NCBI GenBank assembly: GCA_944324075.1
Contig: CALUUZ010000007.1
Span: 1-64,000 of the forward strand
Origin: Candidatus Mailhella excrementigallinarum
GTDB lineage: Bacteria; Desulfobacterota; Desulfovibrionia; Desulfovibrionales; Desulfovibrionaceae
Direction: 5' to 3'
Length of the DNA: 64,000 nucleotides
Under the pieces are notes generated by a model. The model saw only the letters and a list, made by a program, of their open reading frames with translations. It made no database searches and was not told the origin of the DNA. Each line of letters opens with the position of its first letter. Positions within the stretch are counted from its first letter, which is position 1. This document shows positions 18,947 to 27,968 of the stretch, one piece after another. A program made the position numbers and the translations under genes.

Positions 18947-19100
18947 CGCTATTTGTGTGTTTCAGAAGAATGTTACCTTTTTCAACAAGTTGAAACATAC
19001 CAAGTTGACACCTTGTGAGCGGTCTTTGTATGCTTCTCCAGTCTGACCGTGGGCTGAATTTAGATGTGAACGACAGAAGTGAACGGGCCGACAGAAATTT

Positions 19101-19126
19101 TTTTGCTGGTAAAATTGCTGGTAAAT
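19101..19126. repeat. Arm-type repeats, right end of element 1
   Basis: TTTTGCTGGTAAAA at 19101-19114 is identical to 11571-11584, and a second GCTGGTAAA follows at 19117. This ties the two ends of element 1 together. Confidence 0.6.
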
Positions 19127-19187
19127 AGCAATGTTTGATAACTAATCATTCAATAAAATCAGTATATTTTACGTGTTTTTGTATGCC

Positions 19188-19200
19188 GTCCATCGCACCA
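19188..19200 (+). other. Internal att-like junction
   Basis: GTCCATCGCACCA resembles the tRNA-Phe 3' end GTCCCTCGGCACCA (one mismatch, one gap) and lies between the right arm repeats of element 1 and the left arm repeats of element 2. The match is short, so the call is tentative. Confidence 0.45.
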
Positions 19201-19221
19201 TCTTTGTATCCAAAGATGGAT

Positions 19222-19267
19222 GAAACAGCCCGGAATGCTTGAAGAAATCAGCGTTCTGGGCTGTTTC
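19222..19267 (+). terminator. Hairpin after internal att-like site
   Basis: GAAACAGCCC at 19222 onwards pairs with 19251-19267 over about 17 positions with two imperfect pairs. It occupies the same relative position as the hairpins after the other two att sites. Confidence 0.55.
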
Positions 19268-19313
19268 GTATGTCCTGCAAAATCCAGGGACGTACATGGA
19301 CCCCCACAAATTC

Positions 19314-19399
19314 TGTTGGTATTTCGTTGGTATCTATGCGCGCTAGACTACCCTTTGAAGGAAATACCAACATTCGAAAAACTTATTAAAATACCAATA
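19314..19399. repeat. Arm-type repeats, left end of element 2
   Basis: TGTTGGTATT and CGTTGGTAT stand in direct orientation at 19314-19333; inverted copies ATACCAA lie at 19364 and 19391. The direct pair recurs at 35298-35319. Confidence 0.6.
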
Positions 19400-19461
19400 G
19401 GTTATTTCCACGAGTCTGGTATTTCTCATGAATGAAATCGCTTTTCCAATGAGGATACCAT

Positions 19462-20781
19462 ATGCCCCTATTCGACACGACTTTAAAGAATGCCAAAGCC
19501 GGAGATAAACCTCGTGAGCCCTCCGATGGCGGAGGGCTCTACCTGCTCGTAAAAACCACAGGTAAAAAATTCTGGCACATGGCTTACCGTTTCAACGGCA
19601 AGCAGAAACTCCTGAGCTTCGGCCAATACCCGGATGTCAGCCTTAGCGGAGCCCGTGAAGCCCGTCAGAAAGCCCGTGAACTTCTGGCGAAAGGCATCGA
19701 CCCTGGTCAGGTCAAGAAAGAAGCCAAGCAAGCCAAGAAGGCCGAAGAGCTGGCTGTCCGCAATACCTTCCATAAAGTAGCCTATGAATGGCTTCCGAAG
19801 CATGAGACTAAGATTTCCGAGAAGCATGCCGCCAAGCTCAAACGCTACCTCGAAACCAAAATCTTCCCGCTCATCGGGCAGAAACTTGTCACCGAACTGA
19901 CACCGCAGGATTTCCTCGGCGTAGTAAGCGAATCCGAACGGCTTGGACACAATGAAACGGCTCATAAACTGATGAACCTGTGCAGTCAGGTTATGCGTTA
20001 TGCGAGAATCACCGGACTTGTCCAGTATGATACGGCAGGAGAGCTTACCGCCGCACTGACCACCGTACAGCGGACGCACTTCGCGGCCATCACTGCGCCG
20101 AAGGAAATCGGCATACTTCTGCGAGACATTGACGCCTACCAAGGCTACACCCCGGTTTACTACTTCTTGAAGATATTGCCCTACGTTTTCACACGCCCGT
20201 CGGAATTGCGGCTTGCCCGCCGGGAAGAATTCGACTTCGACAAAGCGATGTGGAAGATTCCGTCCACTCGAATGAAGATGAGGCGAGAGCATACCGTTCC
20301 GCTGTCGAGACAGGTCATCCGACTTCTTAATGAGTTGAAGCAGTACACCGGAGGCGGCGAACTGCTCTTCCCCAGCCCTCGTGCAAACAGTGCCGCCATC
20401 ACGGATGCTGCTCCCATGGCCGCCCTCAGGCGCATGGGCTATTCTAAAGAAATGATGACGCTCCACGGTTTCCGCGCTATGGCAAGCACTCGGCTCAATG
20501 AGATGAACTTCCGCCCCGACACCATCGAAGCACAGCTCGCTCATAAATGCGCCGATGAGGTACGCCTCGCATACAACCGAGCTGACTACATGGCAGAACG
20601 GAAAGACCTCATCCAGAAATGGGCCACCCGAATCTATGCTCCCGCTGAAAATCCCGTCCCTGAATCCGAAGGCTTCCCCCAGCTCACTATCGCCGATATC
20701 GGCTGGACGGAGGAGGAAAGGAATCCTATGCGCCAACACGGCTATGACGGAATGGATATGCTGAGGGCGTGGCTCGACTAA
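19462..20781 (+). CDS. P4-type tyrosine integrase
   Basis: 439 residues, apparently intact. The N-terminal DUF4102-type arm-binding domain (LKNAKAGDKPREPSDGGGLY, FGQYPDVSLSGAREAR) is followed by a core-binding domain and the catalytic domain with arginine in RPSELRLAR, LHGFRAMAS, QLAHK and the tyrosine near AYNRADY. Enzymes of this type integrate elements at tRNA 3' ends, fitting the tRNA-Phe location. The roughly 40 residues after the tyrosine are an extra C-terminal tail. It is the only intact recombinase of the island and might act on all three att-like junctions. Confidence 0.95.
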   Translation: MPLFDTTLKNAKAGDKPREPSDGGGLYLLVKTTGKKFWHMAYRFNGKQKLLSFGQYPDVSLSGAREARQKARELLAKGIDPGQVKKEAKQAKKAEELAVRNTFHKVAYEWLPKHETKISEKHAAKLKRYLETKIFPLIGQKLVTELTPQDFLGVVSESERLGHNETAHKLMNLCSQVMRYARITGLVQYDTAGELTAALTTVQRTHFAAITAPKEIGILLRDIDAYQGYTPVYYFLKILPYVFTRPSELRLARREEFDFDKAMWKIPSTRMKMRREHTVPLSRQVIRLLNELKQYTGGGELLFPSPRANSAAITDAAPMAALRRMGYSKEMMTLHGFRAMASTRLNEMNFRPDTIEAQLAHKCADEVRLAYNRADYMAERKDLIQKWATRIYAPAENPVPESEGFPQLTIADIGWTEEERNPMRQHGYDGMDMLRAWLD

Positions 20782-21042
20782 GCCTTCTCCGTCTTCCAAT
20801 ACGCCCAAACGACTCCTTATTTGTCGCATTTTCGATGTGTGGCAGCTGGGGAGTCGTTATTTTTTTTAACTTTTTTCAGATTTTTTTGAGAATTTTTTGG
20901 GGAAATCAGCATGCTCCATAGTCCAGGATAAAGCAGGATAGTCCGGCGTAAAACACAGTCGTACAAAATCAAACATATTGTTTTTACTAAATAAATTATG
21001 ATAGGGCCTCCGTAAACCAATTCAAAAAACGGAGGTGCTTTT

Positions 21043-21252
21043 ATGAAGCATGATCTACCGGCAGTCGGTTACGTCCGTCTGCCCCAAATCCTCAACATCT
21101 TCGTCGTGAGTAAGAGCGCGTGGTGGGAGGGATTTCGCAGCGGCGTCTTCCCCAAGCCCGTGAAGCTCGGGCCGCGCACCACTGCGTGGCGTGTGGAAGA
21201 TATCCGCGCCCTCATGGAGCGCATCAACACGGCGAGCATCGCCTATGACTAG
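21043..21252 (+). CDS. AlpA-family regulator / excisionase-like protein
   Basis: 69 residues with the AlpA pattern: YVRLPQILNIFVVSKSAWWEGFRSGVFPKPVKLGPRTTAWR followed by a short helix (this long segment spans residues 10-50). A strong GGAGG precedes the ATG. In P4-like elements AlpA controls excision by regulating the integrase or acting as excisionase. It sits between the integrase and mobV, ten bases before mobV, so it probably controls that operon. Confidence 0.85.
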   Translation: MKHDLPAVGYVRLPQILNIFVVSKSAWWEGFRSGVFPKPVKLGPRTTAWRVEDIRALMERINTASIAYD

Positions 21253-21261
21253 GGAGCCGCC

Positions 21262-22429
21262 ATGTCGTACCTCGTCCTTCATATGGATAAGTTCAAGCGT
21301 GAGTCCCTGCGCGGCATCCAGAGCCACAATCGACGCGTGCGCCGCAGTCATTCCAACCCCGACATCCGGTACGAGAAGAGCGTTAAAAACTACGACCTGC
21401 ACCAGCCAGAGTTGCGCGACTACGCCCAAGCCGTGCAAGCCCGCATTGAAGCCCTCAATCTGCCCAAGGCCGTGCGCAAAGACGCGGTCGCTCTCTGCGG
21501 TCTGATTGTCACTTCTGACCTGCCCTTCTTCGCCCGTCTGCCACCAGAGGAACAGCGGCGCTTCTTTGAGGAGAGTCGCGACTTCCTCGCCCAGTTCGTG
21601 GGGCGCGATGACGCCATCTCGGCCATGATCCACCGGGATGAAAAGACGCCGCACATGCACTTCCTGCACGTCCCGGTGACGCCGGACGGGCGGCTCAACG
21701 CCAATGCCATCTACACGCGGGAAAGCCTGCGCCGCCTGCAAAGCGAGATGCCCGAACATCTCCAGAACTGCGGCTTCCGCATTGAGCGCGGAGTGAAACA
21801 GGTTCCCGGTGCGCGGCGCATCCATCTGAACACCCGCGAGTTCAAGCAGGAAAAGGAAGAGCGCGAGCGCATCGCCGCCGACAACGTGAAAGTCCTGCGC
21901 CATGTCCTCGACACGCTCTACGCGGCCAGCGAACTCGAAGAGTACCCTTAAAGGCAAGATCAAGGAATACGAGAAGCAGGCCCGTGAGGCCGAAAGGTTT
22001 CTCAGTCGTAACGAAGAACTGCCCGAGGCCACGCTCTTCAACTTTAAGTCCGTGCTGGCGCAGGCGCGACGCATCATCGAGGAGCAGAAAAAGGCTCTGG
22101 CGGAAAAGGCCATTCTGGAGGGGCGGAAACAAATCGCTGATGGACTTCTTGTCGAGCGAAATCGCGAGCTGAAAGAACAGACCCGCAGGATAGCCCGCCT
22201 CCTCCATGAGCTTGAAGAGCTGAAGAAGCAGAAAGCCGAGACGGATGAGGAAACGAGCACGTTCAAGCAGTTCCTCAGTCAGCCGGACGAAAAGCCGCGC
22301 TTCGAGAAGTTCCTCGTTGACCAACAGGAAGAGAAGCGTCGGGCCGAAATGGAGCGGCAGAATCGCCTCTCCTCGCGCAGGCCTGCGCCCACCTACGAAG
22401 ACAATGGGGCTTCCTTCTCCCCTCGATAA
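21262..22429 (+). pseudogene. MobV/Pre-type relaxase with a frameshift
   Basis: The first 229 codons (21262-21951) start MSYLVLHMDKFKRESL and contain the HUH signature HRDEKTPHMHFLHVPVTPDG. The reading frame stops at 21949-21951, while a second frame overlapping it (useful from about 21920) continues NSKSTLKGKIKEYEKQARE as the expected C-terminal coiled coil to 22429. The first mobV copy reads through the equivalent of this point in one frame, so here the coding sequence is split by a one-base shift near 21940. The N-terminal nuclease half could still be made and might nick DNA. A programmed shift is possible but I see no clear slippery site. Confidence 0.75.
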
Positions 22430-22473
22430 TCTGAGCTTCCCAGACTTGGCCCAAGGCCCAAAGATATAGAGCC

Positions 22474-22503
22474 CACTATGCTTTGCATGGGCAAAGCGTG
22501 GGC
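22474..22503. other. Candidate oriT hairpin, element 2
   Basis: CACTATG, stem CTTTGC, loop ATGG, stem GCAAAG, then CGTGGGC. The flanks are identical to those at 14443-14473 while the stem has changed on both sides, so pairing is conserved. It lies 45 bases after the relaxase frame ends. Confidence 0.5.
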
Positions 22504-22578
22504 GACCGTCCCACTCGGCCGGGAATCGGTGAACCTCTAACCCGACGTGAGAAATACGTCGGAAGGAATAAACACGTT

Positions 22579-22950
22579 ATGTCGACCAATACTGAAATCA
22601 TCCGCAAGATCATAGCGGAGTTTCCCAACCTTCAGAACGAGAAAAAGACGCTCGAAGGCAAACACGAAATGACGCTTCGCGAAGCCATCCGCGCTCTTTA
22701 TCCGACACTTCGCGATATGAAGAAGCGCGGCTTCACCACCAGAGAAATCGCTGAAAAGCTGAAGGAGTACGGAATCAACATCAAGCCTACTACGTTCTCC
22801 AAGTACATGAATGAAGCGGAGCAGGATGCAATACTCAAGAGGAACCGTGTGAGAATCGCCAAGTCTCCCCTCCGCGCAAGAAAACCTGCATCCCAGCCCG
22901 CCAGTTCTGCGAACGTCCATGCTCCCGCCGCGACCAGCGAAGCTAAATAG
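22579..22950 (+). CDS. Small mobilization-accessory protein (putative DNA-binding)
   Basis: 123 residues starting MSTNTEIIRKII, with AAGGA upstream. The central helix-turn-helix-like segment MKKRGFTTREIAEKLKEYGI matches the element 1 protein at 14548. The C-terminal third is alanine/proline-rich and basic, and probably disordered. Location after mobV and the oriT-like hairpin suggests a relaxosome or regulatory role. I do not recognise a named family with certainty. Confidence 0.65.
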   Translation: MSTNTEIIRKIIAEFPNLQNEKKTLEGKHEMTLREAIRALYPTLRDMKKRGFTTREIAEKLKEYGINIKPTTFSKYMNEAEQDAILKRNRVRIAKSPLRARKPASQPASSANVHAPAATSEAK

Positions 22951-23395
22951 GAGGCAACTACAGCTAAATAGCATCTGGCAACAATTTTTAGGATGAAGGC
23001 CTTATCCTACCACGGAAACGGCCTTCATGCACGTCAGACTTATGGATAACAGTCGGAGAACATTTCTGTTGCTGGCTGGAACATGGACAAGGATAGCGAT
23101 TAGACGTATGAAAGAGAAAGATGAAAACTTATCCGCGAGGGCTAAAAATATGGCTTCTTCCGACAAATGGTTCCCCGAAGGCTATACTCCCAACATCTCC
23201 ACCGAACGCTGGCTGGAGTTGCCTTCCCGTGAAAAGTTGGTAGAGCAGTCTTAGGAGTAGAAAAGGAAAACGAGAAGATTCACCGCAGAGCAGATCATAA
23301 GTATTTTGAAACAGGCCGAGGCTTCCATACTGACTCGGAGAAGCGAAGAACAAAACGACTTTTGATTATTTTAATGTGCTAGCCTTCTATTTTTA
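22951..23395. other. Intergenic stretch before the restriction genes
   Basis: No firm gene. A short open frame at 23108-23254 contains MASSDKWFPEGYTPNISTE, which resembles the N-terminus found on some McrB-type proteins, then stops. It may be a leftover of a longer mcrB 5' end or of a previous cargo gene. From about 23330 the composition becomes AT-rich and stays so into the first part of the next gene. Confidence 0.3.
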
Positions 23396-25015
23396 TTGAA
23401 AAAATGGAAGTTTTTCATAGATAGACCTCAACCAAATTGGGTTGCACACATGAGAGAATTTATTGAAACCATCCTGAACGATTATATAATCGCTAAGATG
23501 AAACCATTTGCAGGGCATTCGATGGGAACATATTTTCGAGACGAAATTCCTAATGCAATTTATAATACAGGAATAGTGAATAATAGTACGCATCTGGTAA
23601 AAGGAAGCGTGGGTAAGGGTAATTGGGCAAAGATACCGTGGGTAGGTATTTTTGACCCAAAAATAACTGCTACTGCCCAAGATGGTGTTTATATCGTCTA
23701 TTTATTGGATAGCGACGGTAACACTCTATATTTAACATTTAATCAAGGTAGCACTGTCCTAAAAAAAGATTATGGCAAACAAGAAGCCATTAAACGCATG
23801 CGTCAAAAGGCATCTAAAATTATTTCACAAATTGATTCGCGTGGATTTGAAACGAATATAGAATTTACTCTTGGAGATGGTGATAGTGCCGAATTGTACC
23901 AAAAAGGTACTATTTTTTATAAGGCATATCGCAAAGGGGCTGTGCCAGCCGAAGAAGAACTTAAGGCTGACCTAAGCAAGATGATGGATATTTATAGAGA
24001 GTATGCTAAAGTTGATGGTGGAACTCGCCAGGAAGAAGATGGCATAGACAAGAATTTAGATTTTTATCTAACGTATGATTCCGCCTTCGATAAAAACCGA
24101 ATCATTTTCGGGGCTCCCGGAACGGGTAAGAGCTACAGGCTCAAGAAGGAAGCCGAGGAGGTCTTTGGCGACAATATCGAGCGGGTGACCTTCCATCCTG
24201 ACTACGCGTACTCCCACTTCATGGGATGCTACAAGCCGCAGACCACGCCGGAAGGCAATGTGCGCTACGGCTTCCTTCCCGGGCCGTTCCTGCGCGTGCT
24301 GGTCAAGGCTCTGCGTTCCGGCATGGAAGGCGAGGCCGAGCCGCATCTTCTGCTCATCGAGGAGATCAATCGCGCCCGAGTCGCGGCTGTCTTCGGCGAT
24401 GCCTTCCAGCTGCTCGACCGCGTGGATGACGAATATAGCGAGTACGATATCGCCGTATCGGAAGACGTGAAGGCGTACCTCTGCGAAAAGCTTGACTGTA
24501 CGCCGGACGAGTGCGAACGCATACGCATCCCGGGCAATATGTTCATCTGGGCCACCATGAACAGCGCCGACCAAGGCGTCTTCCCTATGGACACCGCGTT
24601 CAAGCGCCGCTGGACCTTTGAGTATCTGCCCATCGATCCTGATGACGCACCCGATGTCCTCATCCCAATGCTCAAGAATGGCGAAACAACGGACATTTCG
24701 TGGAATGCTTTGCGCGGCTCTATCAACGACAGGCTGAGTGCCATGCGCATCAATGAAGATAAGCTCATTGGCCCCTACTTCCTAAAGCCCTCCGTTTTGG
24801 AAGCAGACGAAAACGGCAGGATCAAGAACCTTGAAGCCTTCAACAAGAGTTTCAAGAATAAGATACTGATGTATCTCTTTGAGGATGCCGCACGCCAGAG
24901 ACGGCAGGAACTTTTCAAGGGCTGTACGGACTGCCATCGCTATTCTTCGCTGTGCAGTGAGTTCGACAGAAATGGGCTCGGCATCTTCGGAGATGAACTC
25001 ATCAAGCAGGCGTAG
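23396..25015 (+). CDS. McrB-type GTPase/AAA restriction subunit with DUF3578 domain
   Basis: Up to 539 residues. The N-terminal 190 residues look like an MrcB/DUF3578 domain (FAGHSMGTYFRDEIPNAIY). The AAA+ domain has Walker A GAPGTGKSY at about 239, Walker B LLLIEEINRA and the McrB-typical MNSADQ and FKRRW. In McrBC systems this subunit is the NTP-driven translocase that partners the nuclease. The start is uncertain: TTG 23396 or ATG 23450. The first 700 bases are AT-rich while the AAA part is GC-rich like the rest of the element, which suggests a recombined recognition domain. It is four bases from the LlaJI gene. Confidence 0.85.
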   Translation: MKKWKFFIDRPQPNWVAHMREFIETILNDYIIAKMKPFAGHSMGTYFRDEIPNAIYNTGIVNNSTHLVKGSVGKGNWAKIPWVGIFDPKITATAQDGVYIVYLLDSDGNTLYLTFNQGSTVLKKDYGKQEAIKRMRQKASKIISQIDSRGFETNIEFTLGDGDSAELYQKGTIFYKAYRKGAVPAEEELKADLSKMMDIYREYAKVDGGTRQEEDGIDKNLDFYLTYDSAFDKNRIIFGAPGTGKSYRLKKEAEEVFGDNIERVTFHPDYAYSHFMGCYKPQTTPEGNVRYGFLPGPFLRVLVKALRSGMEGEAEPHLLLIEEINRARVAAVFGDAFQLLDRVDDEYSEYDIAVSEDVKAYLCEKLDCTPDECERIRIPGNMFIWATMNSADQGVFPMDTAFKRRWTFEYLPIDPDDAPDVLIPMLKNGETTDISWNALRGSINDRLSAMRINEDKLIGPYFLKPSVLEADENGRIKNLEAFNKSFKNKILMYLFEDAARQRRQELFKGCTDCHRYSSLCSEFDRNGLGIFGDELIKQA

Positions 25016-25018
25016 CTT

Positions 25019-26458
25019 ATGAAACTCGCGAACCGCTTCGTTCGGGAAGAAAAGCCGTACACCAAGGCCGAACTCTTCAAAATGTTTGGCCTCAGTGCTG
25101 GCGCAGGGGAGGAACTCTTTTCTCTCCTGCTGTCCTGCGGAGTTCTTGTCCCGGTGCGGCAAGGCGGTAGTGAGCCTGTATTCAAGTTTTGTTTTGTCGG
25201 CATCATTTTCTTCGACAAGCTCATCATCCGATGCTTTCCAAAGTACATCCGCAGTACGGACACTCCCCATGCTCAGTTCGCTCAGGTGATGAACGTCATC
25301 CACCGCTATGGTCGGGAGAGCAAGGCAGAATTCCGGCCCAGCGGTGAGCAGGAACACATGGAGTTCAGTCTTCTGTCCGAGGTGTTGTCCCTGCTGGACG
25401 ATTATGCCGAACATGGGGTCTATTCCAACGTCATCCACGAATCGGAACTGAACGGCGGCGGGGAAATCCTCTGGGATAAGACGATAGGCTCAATAGATCC
25501 TTTTTTCAGCAACGATACTCCGTTTTACATGGAGTTTCATACCAGAAGGGTCATCGATGACGAGCAGAGCTATGTGACACGCCTCCACAAATACATCCTG
25601 ACGGAATGCTCACAGCTCCTTGAGGGTGCCGATTTGCTCACCCTTTTCGGCATGGCGCCGCTGTATCTTTGCGATGAACGCCGTGAGCACTTCGGTTCAG
25701 ACGGGTATATCGTTCAGCGGCTTCGCGCGGAGCTTGATATTCAGTTCGACAGCCAGAAGCAGGAACTTCTTCGCAGGCTTATCCGATTCATTGAACGCAG
25801 GGAGAGCTTGGCGGCAGAGCCGCTGCATCTTTATGGCACGACGGCTTTCGAGGCCGCGTGGGAAGCCGTATGCGCAAAGGCTTTCGGCAATCAGCTGAAG
25901 GCTCCGCTGAAGGATCTGTCCCTGCCGTCCGGCTTGAATGCTGACTATCGAAGCAAAAGCCGTTTGCCCCTGATCGGGCTTATCGAGAGGTCGAATTGGT
26001 GCTTGGCAGACGCTAAACCTTTTGAGGGCAACGGCACGCTCATTCCAGATATTGCCGCCTTCCATCAGCATAACGGCGAAACGATTTTCGTTATCTTCGA
26101 CGCCAAGTATTACACCTATTCGCCCTCGGCGGACAGGCTTCCCGGCATAGGGGATATCGACAAACAGTATCTGTACGAGCTTGCCTTCAAGCCTTTCCTT
26201 GAAGCGCACGGCATAACGCAAGTAAAGAATATCTTCCTTATGCCTATAGAAGGGACAGAGCTTGAGTACAAGGGATATGTCGAACTACCCATGCTCAGAG
26301 CCTTGGGGCTTGAGAATATCCAGATCGTGCTCGTACCTGCGGAGAAAATATATGAGTGCTATCTTGAAAATGAGCGATACGAGAAATCTTGTTTTATCAA
26401 AGGAATAATTGAATCCATAGAAAACAACGAAGAAAATGCAGCAAGTAAACATCTCTAA
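25019..26458 (+). CDS. LlaJI/McrC-type restriction endonuclease
   Basis: 479 residues. The C-terminal half shows a PD-(D/E)xK nuclease core: LIPDIAAF at about 342 and IFDAKYY at about 360, followed by DIDKQYLYELAF and IFLMP, the pattern of LlaJI-family endonucleases. It pairs with the upstream McrB-like translocase, with only three bases between the genes. Known LlaJI systems include methyltransferases; none is present here, so the pair may work like the modification-dependent McrBC type IV system. The target is unknown. A terminator follows. Confidence 0.85.
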   Translation: MKLANRFVREEKPYTKAELFKMFGLSAGAGEELFSLLLSCGVLVPVRQGGSEPVFKFCFVGIIFFDKLIIRCFPKYIRSTDTPHAQFAQVMNVIHRYGRESKAEFRPSGEQEHMEFSLLSEVLSLLDDYAEHGVYSNVIHESELNGGGEILWDKTIGSIDPFFSNDTPFYMEFHTRRVIDDEQSYVTRLHKYILTECSQLLEGADLLTLFGMAPLYLCDERREHFGSDGYIVQRLRAELDIQFDSQKQELLRRLIRFIERRESLAAEPLHLYGTTAFEAAWEAVCAKAFGNQLKAPLKDLSLPSGLNADYRSKSRLPLIGLIERSNWCLADAKPFEGNGTLIPDIAAFHQHNGETIFVIFDAKYYTYSPSADRLPGIGDIDKQYLYELAFKPFLEAHGITQVKNIFLMPIEGTELEYKGYVELPMLRALGLENIQIVLVPAEKIYECYLENERYEKSCFIKGIIESIENNEENAASKHL

Positions 26459-26478
26459 GTAGTTGAGTGACAGACGAA

Positions 26479-26514
26479 GAGACCGCGACTCCATATGGAC
26501 GGAATCGCGGTCTC
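26479..26514. terminator. Terminator between restriction and cas genes
   Basis: GAGACCGCGA (26479-26488) pairs with TCGCGGTCTC (26505-26514), with further pairing inside. It lies between the convergent LlaJI and csb2 genes. Confidence 0.75.
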
Positions 26515-26549
26515 AATTTACTCATTTTATGAGATAGAGAACTATATAA

Positions 26550-27968
26550 TTATTCAAAGAGACCAAGTCCAAAATGAGCCATACTGCCTATTGCAAATGG
26601 AACTCGTATAGGTTTCTTAAAGACAAGACGAAAACCGAAGCCTATCTGTGCGACCGTATTCTTGCGTTGGCGACGGAAGCTTGCCCACTCAATAGTTTGA
26701 CCGTCACCAATATGTAATTTTGATTCAGGTCTGATTTCTATTGGAGCAGGAAGGCCAAGCTCAGCACAAGAACGCATAATTTCGGTTTCAAGCCATTTCG
26801 TAAAATCTCCTTTGCCGGGTTTGTAATGGCGTCCAAATATTACAGGAGTACTACAGACCACTTCAGTTACGGAGGGAAAGTTCGAAGCTGGTACAGCACT
26901 CAGAAAGACCAGTTCTCCTAAATCTTCTCTGCCAATCCAAAGTTTACGGAGAGTTTCGAACGCCTTCATCTCTTCACGGTTTACCACCCTAGGCGAGAAG
27001 ACGCGGATATGGTCTATCTTGCCATCACCATCGAGGTCGCAGGGCCAGTAGAAGGCGTGCCGATGCCCCTTCAGAGGATTGCCGCCGGCGTCCTTTCCGC
27101 TGAAAAGAGGAGAGACACGCGACTCATCGCCGCCGCATATCTGCCTGTGCCTGCTCATGAGTCCGGCACGGACGCGTTCCGCTACGGTGACGGCCTCCGT
27201 TATGGGAGGGAGAGGTCTGGCGTGCAGAGCATAGGTAACTATCAAGCCCTCATGCTCCTGAACATGTTCTCTCGGTGTGCGGATGCACTGAGGGACGATG
27301 GCATAACGCTGTTTGCCCAGAAGGGGATGCCGATTCCATCCATCCTTCTGCAAGTCGGCCGAAGAGAAAACAAGGGTTTCCAGCCAGGTGCAGTCCCGGG
27401 TATTTTTCTTGGTTCCTGTCTTCGGCAGATACGGCAGTTCAGCGTACTCTTCTTCCGAGAGCAGGGTGTTGACGATGTTTCCTGCCCGTGACGCACAGCA
27501 GTTCCAGCTGAGATTAGACGGCAGGTCTGGTACCACGGATACTGCCACCCATGATTCGGAGCGCCCGAGGTAATTCAGTTCCTCAGCCAGCGTTCTCAGA
27601 GTGTTCAGAGCGGAAGCTGGCGCGGTATCCGGCAGTTCGATGAATACACGGCCGCCTTTCTCCATGCATACGAAGGCGTCGAGAACTGGCTGTTTGTCGC
27701 TGTCTTTCTTGTTTTGATCCAGATAAAGCTTCACCGCCATGTTCGTTGTGGGCGGGACAGCCATGCGTGGCTGGCCAGCTAGAAGGAGCAGGGCCTCCTT
27801 CACGCTGTTTTCCGCAAGTTCGGGATGACGGCGATACCATATGTCCAGCAGAGCACGGGCCAGACGGTGAGGAGCAGGCGGCCATTCAGGTTCGCCTTCA
27901 TTGACGTTCCGGCCCCACGCCGTAGCGTGATAGTGCCCGCTCAGGAAGCGTATTTCCAGAACAGCCAT
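26550..27968 (-). CDS. csb2: Type I-G CRISPR protein Csb2 (Cas5/Cas6-like, GSU0054 family)
   Basis: 472 residues with the GSU0054 pattern: EIRFLSGHYHATAWGRNVNEG at the N-terminus (positions 5-25), WPPAPHRLARALLD, and the distinctive HAFYWPCDLDGDGKIDHIRV in the middle. Csb2 is regarded as a fusion of Cas5 and Cas6 functions: it processes crRNA and caps the Cascade-like complex. It is the last gene of the cas operon and its start overlaps the csb1 stop by one base. Confidence 0.92.
   Translation of the reverse strand: MAVLEIRFLSGHYHATAWGRNVNEGEPEWPPAPHRLARALLDIWYRRHPELAENSVKEALLLLAGQPRMAVPPTTNMAVKLYLDQNKKDSDKQPVLDAFVCMEKGGRVFIELPDTAPASALNTLRTLAEELNYLGRSESWVAVSVVPDLPSNLSWNCCASRAGNIVNTLLSEEEYAELPYLPKTGTKKNTRDCTWLETLVFSSADLQKDGWNRHPLLGKQRYAIVPQCIRTPREHVQEHEGLIVTYALHARPLPPITEAVTVAERVRAGLMSRHRQICGGDESRVSPLFSGKDAGGNPLKGHRHAFYWPCDLDGDGKIDHIRVFSPRVVNREEMKAFETLRKLWIGREDLGELVFLSAVPASNFPSVTEVVCSTPVIFGRHYKPGKGDFTKWLETEIMRSCAELGLPAPIEIRPESKLHIGDGQTIEWASFRRQRKNTVAQIGFGFRLVFKKPIRVPFAIGSMAHFGLGLFE

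Larger units (their letters stand above)
11444..19200 (+). mobile_element. Integrative mobilizable element 1 (decayed)
   Basis: Bounded on the left by the tRNA-Phe 3' end and on the right by an att-like copy at 19188-19200. It contains a frameshifted tyrosine integrase, a truncated RepA-like ATPase fused to a truncated, frameshifted MobV relaxase, an oriT-like hairpin, an accessory gene, an IS5-type remnant and the helicase-nuclease cargo gene. The repeat TTTTGCTGGTAAAA occurs near both ends (11571 and 19101), fitting integrase arm sites. With broken integrase and relaxase it is probably immobile. The boundaries are inferred from these short repeats. Confidence 0.7.

Noticed and set aside
19483-20829. 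Minus-strand open frame of 448 codons
   Set aside because: Antisense to the intact integrase with all catalytic motifs.
21055-22266. Minus-strand frame of 403 codons spanning alpA and mobV
   Set aside because: Antisense to genes with HUH and AlpA motifs; serine/arginine-rich like other shadows.
21262-22429. Programmed ribosomal frameshift in mobV 2
   Set aside because: No convincing slippery heptamer or downstream structure at about 21940, and mobV 1 reads through that point in one frame.
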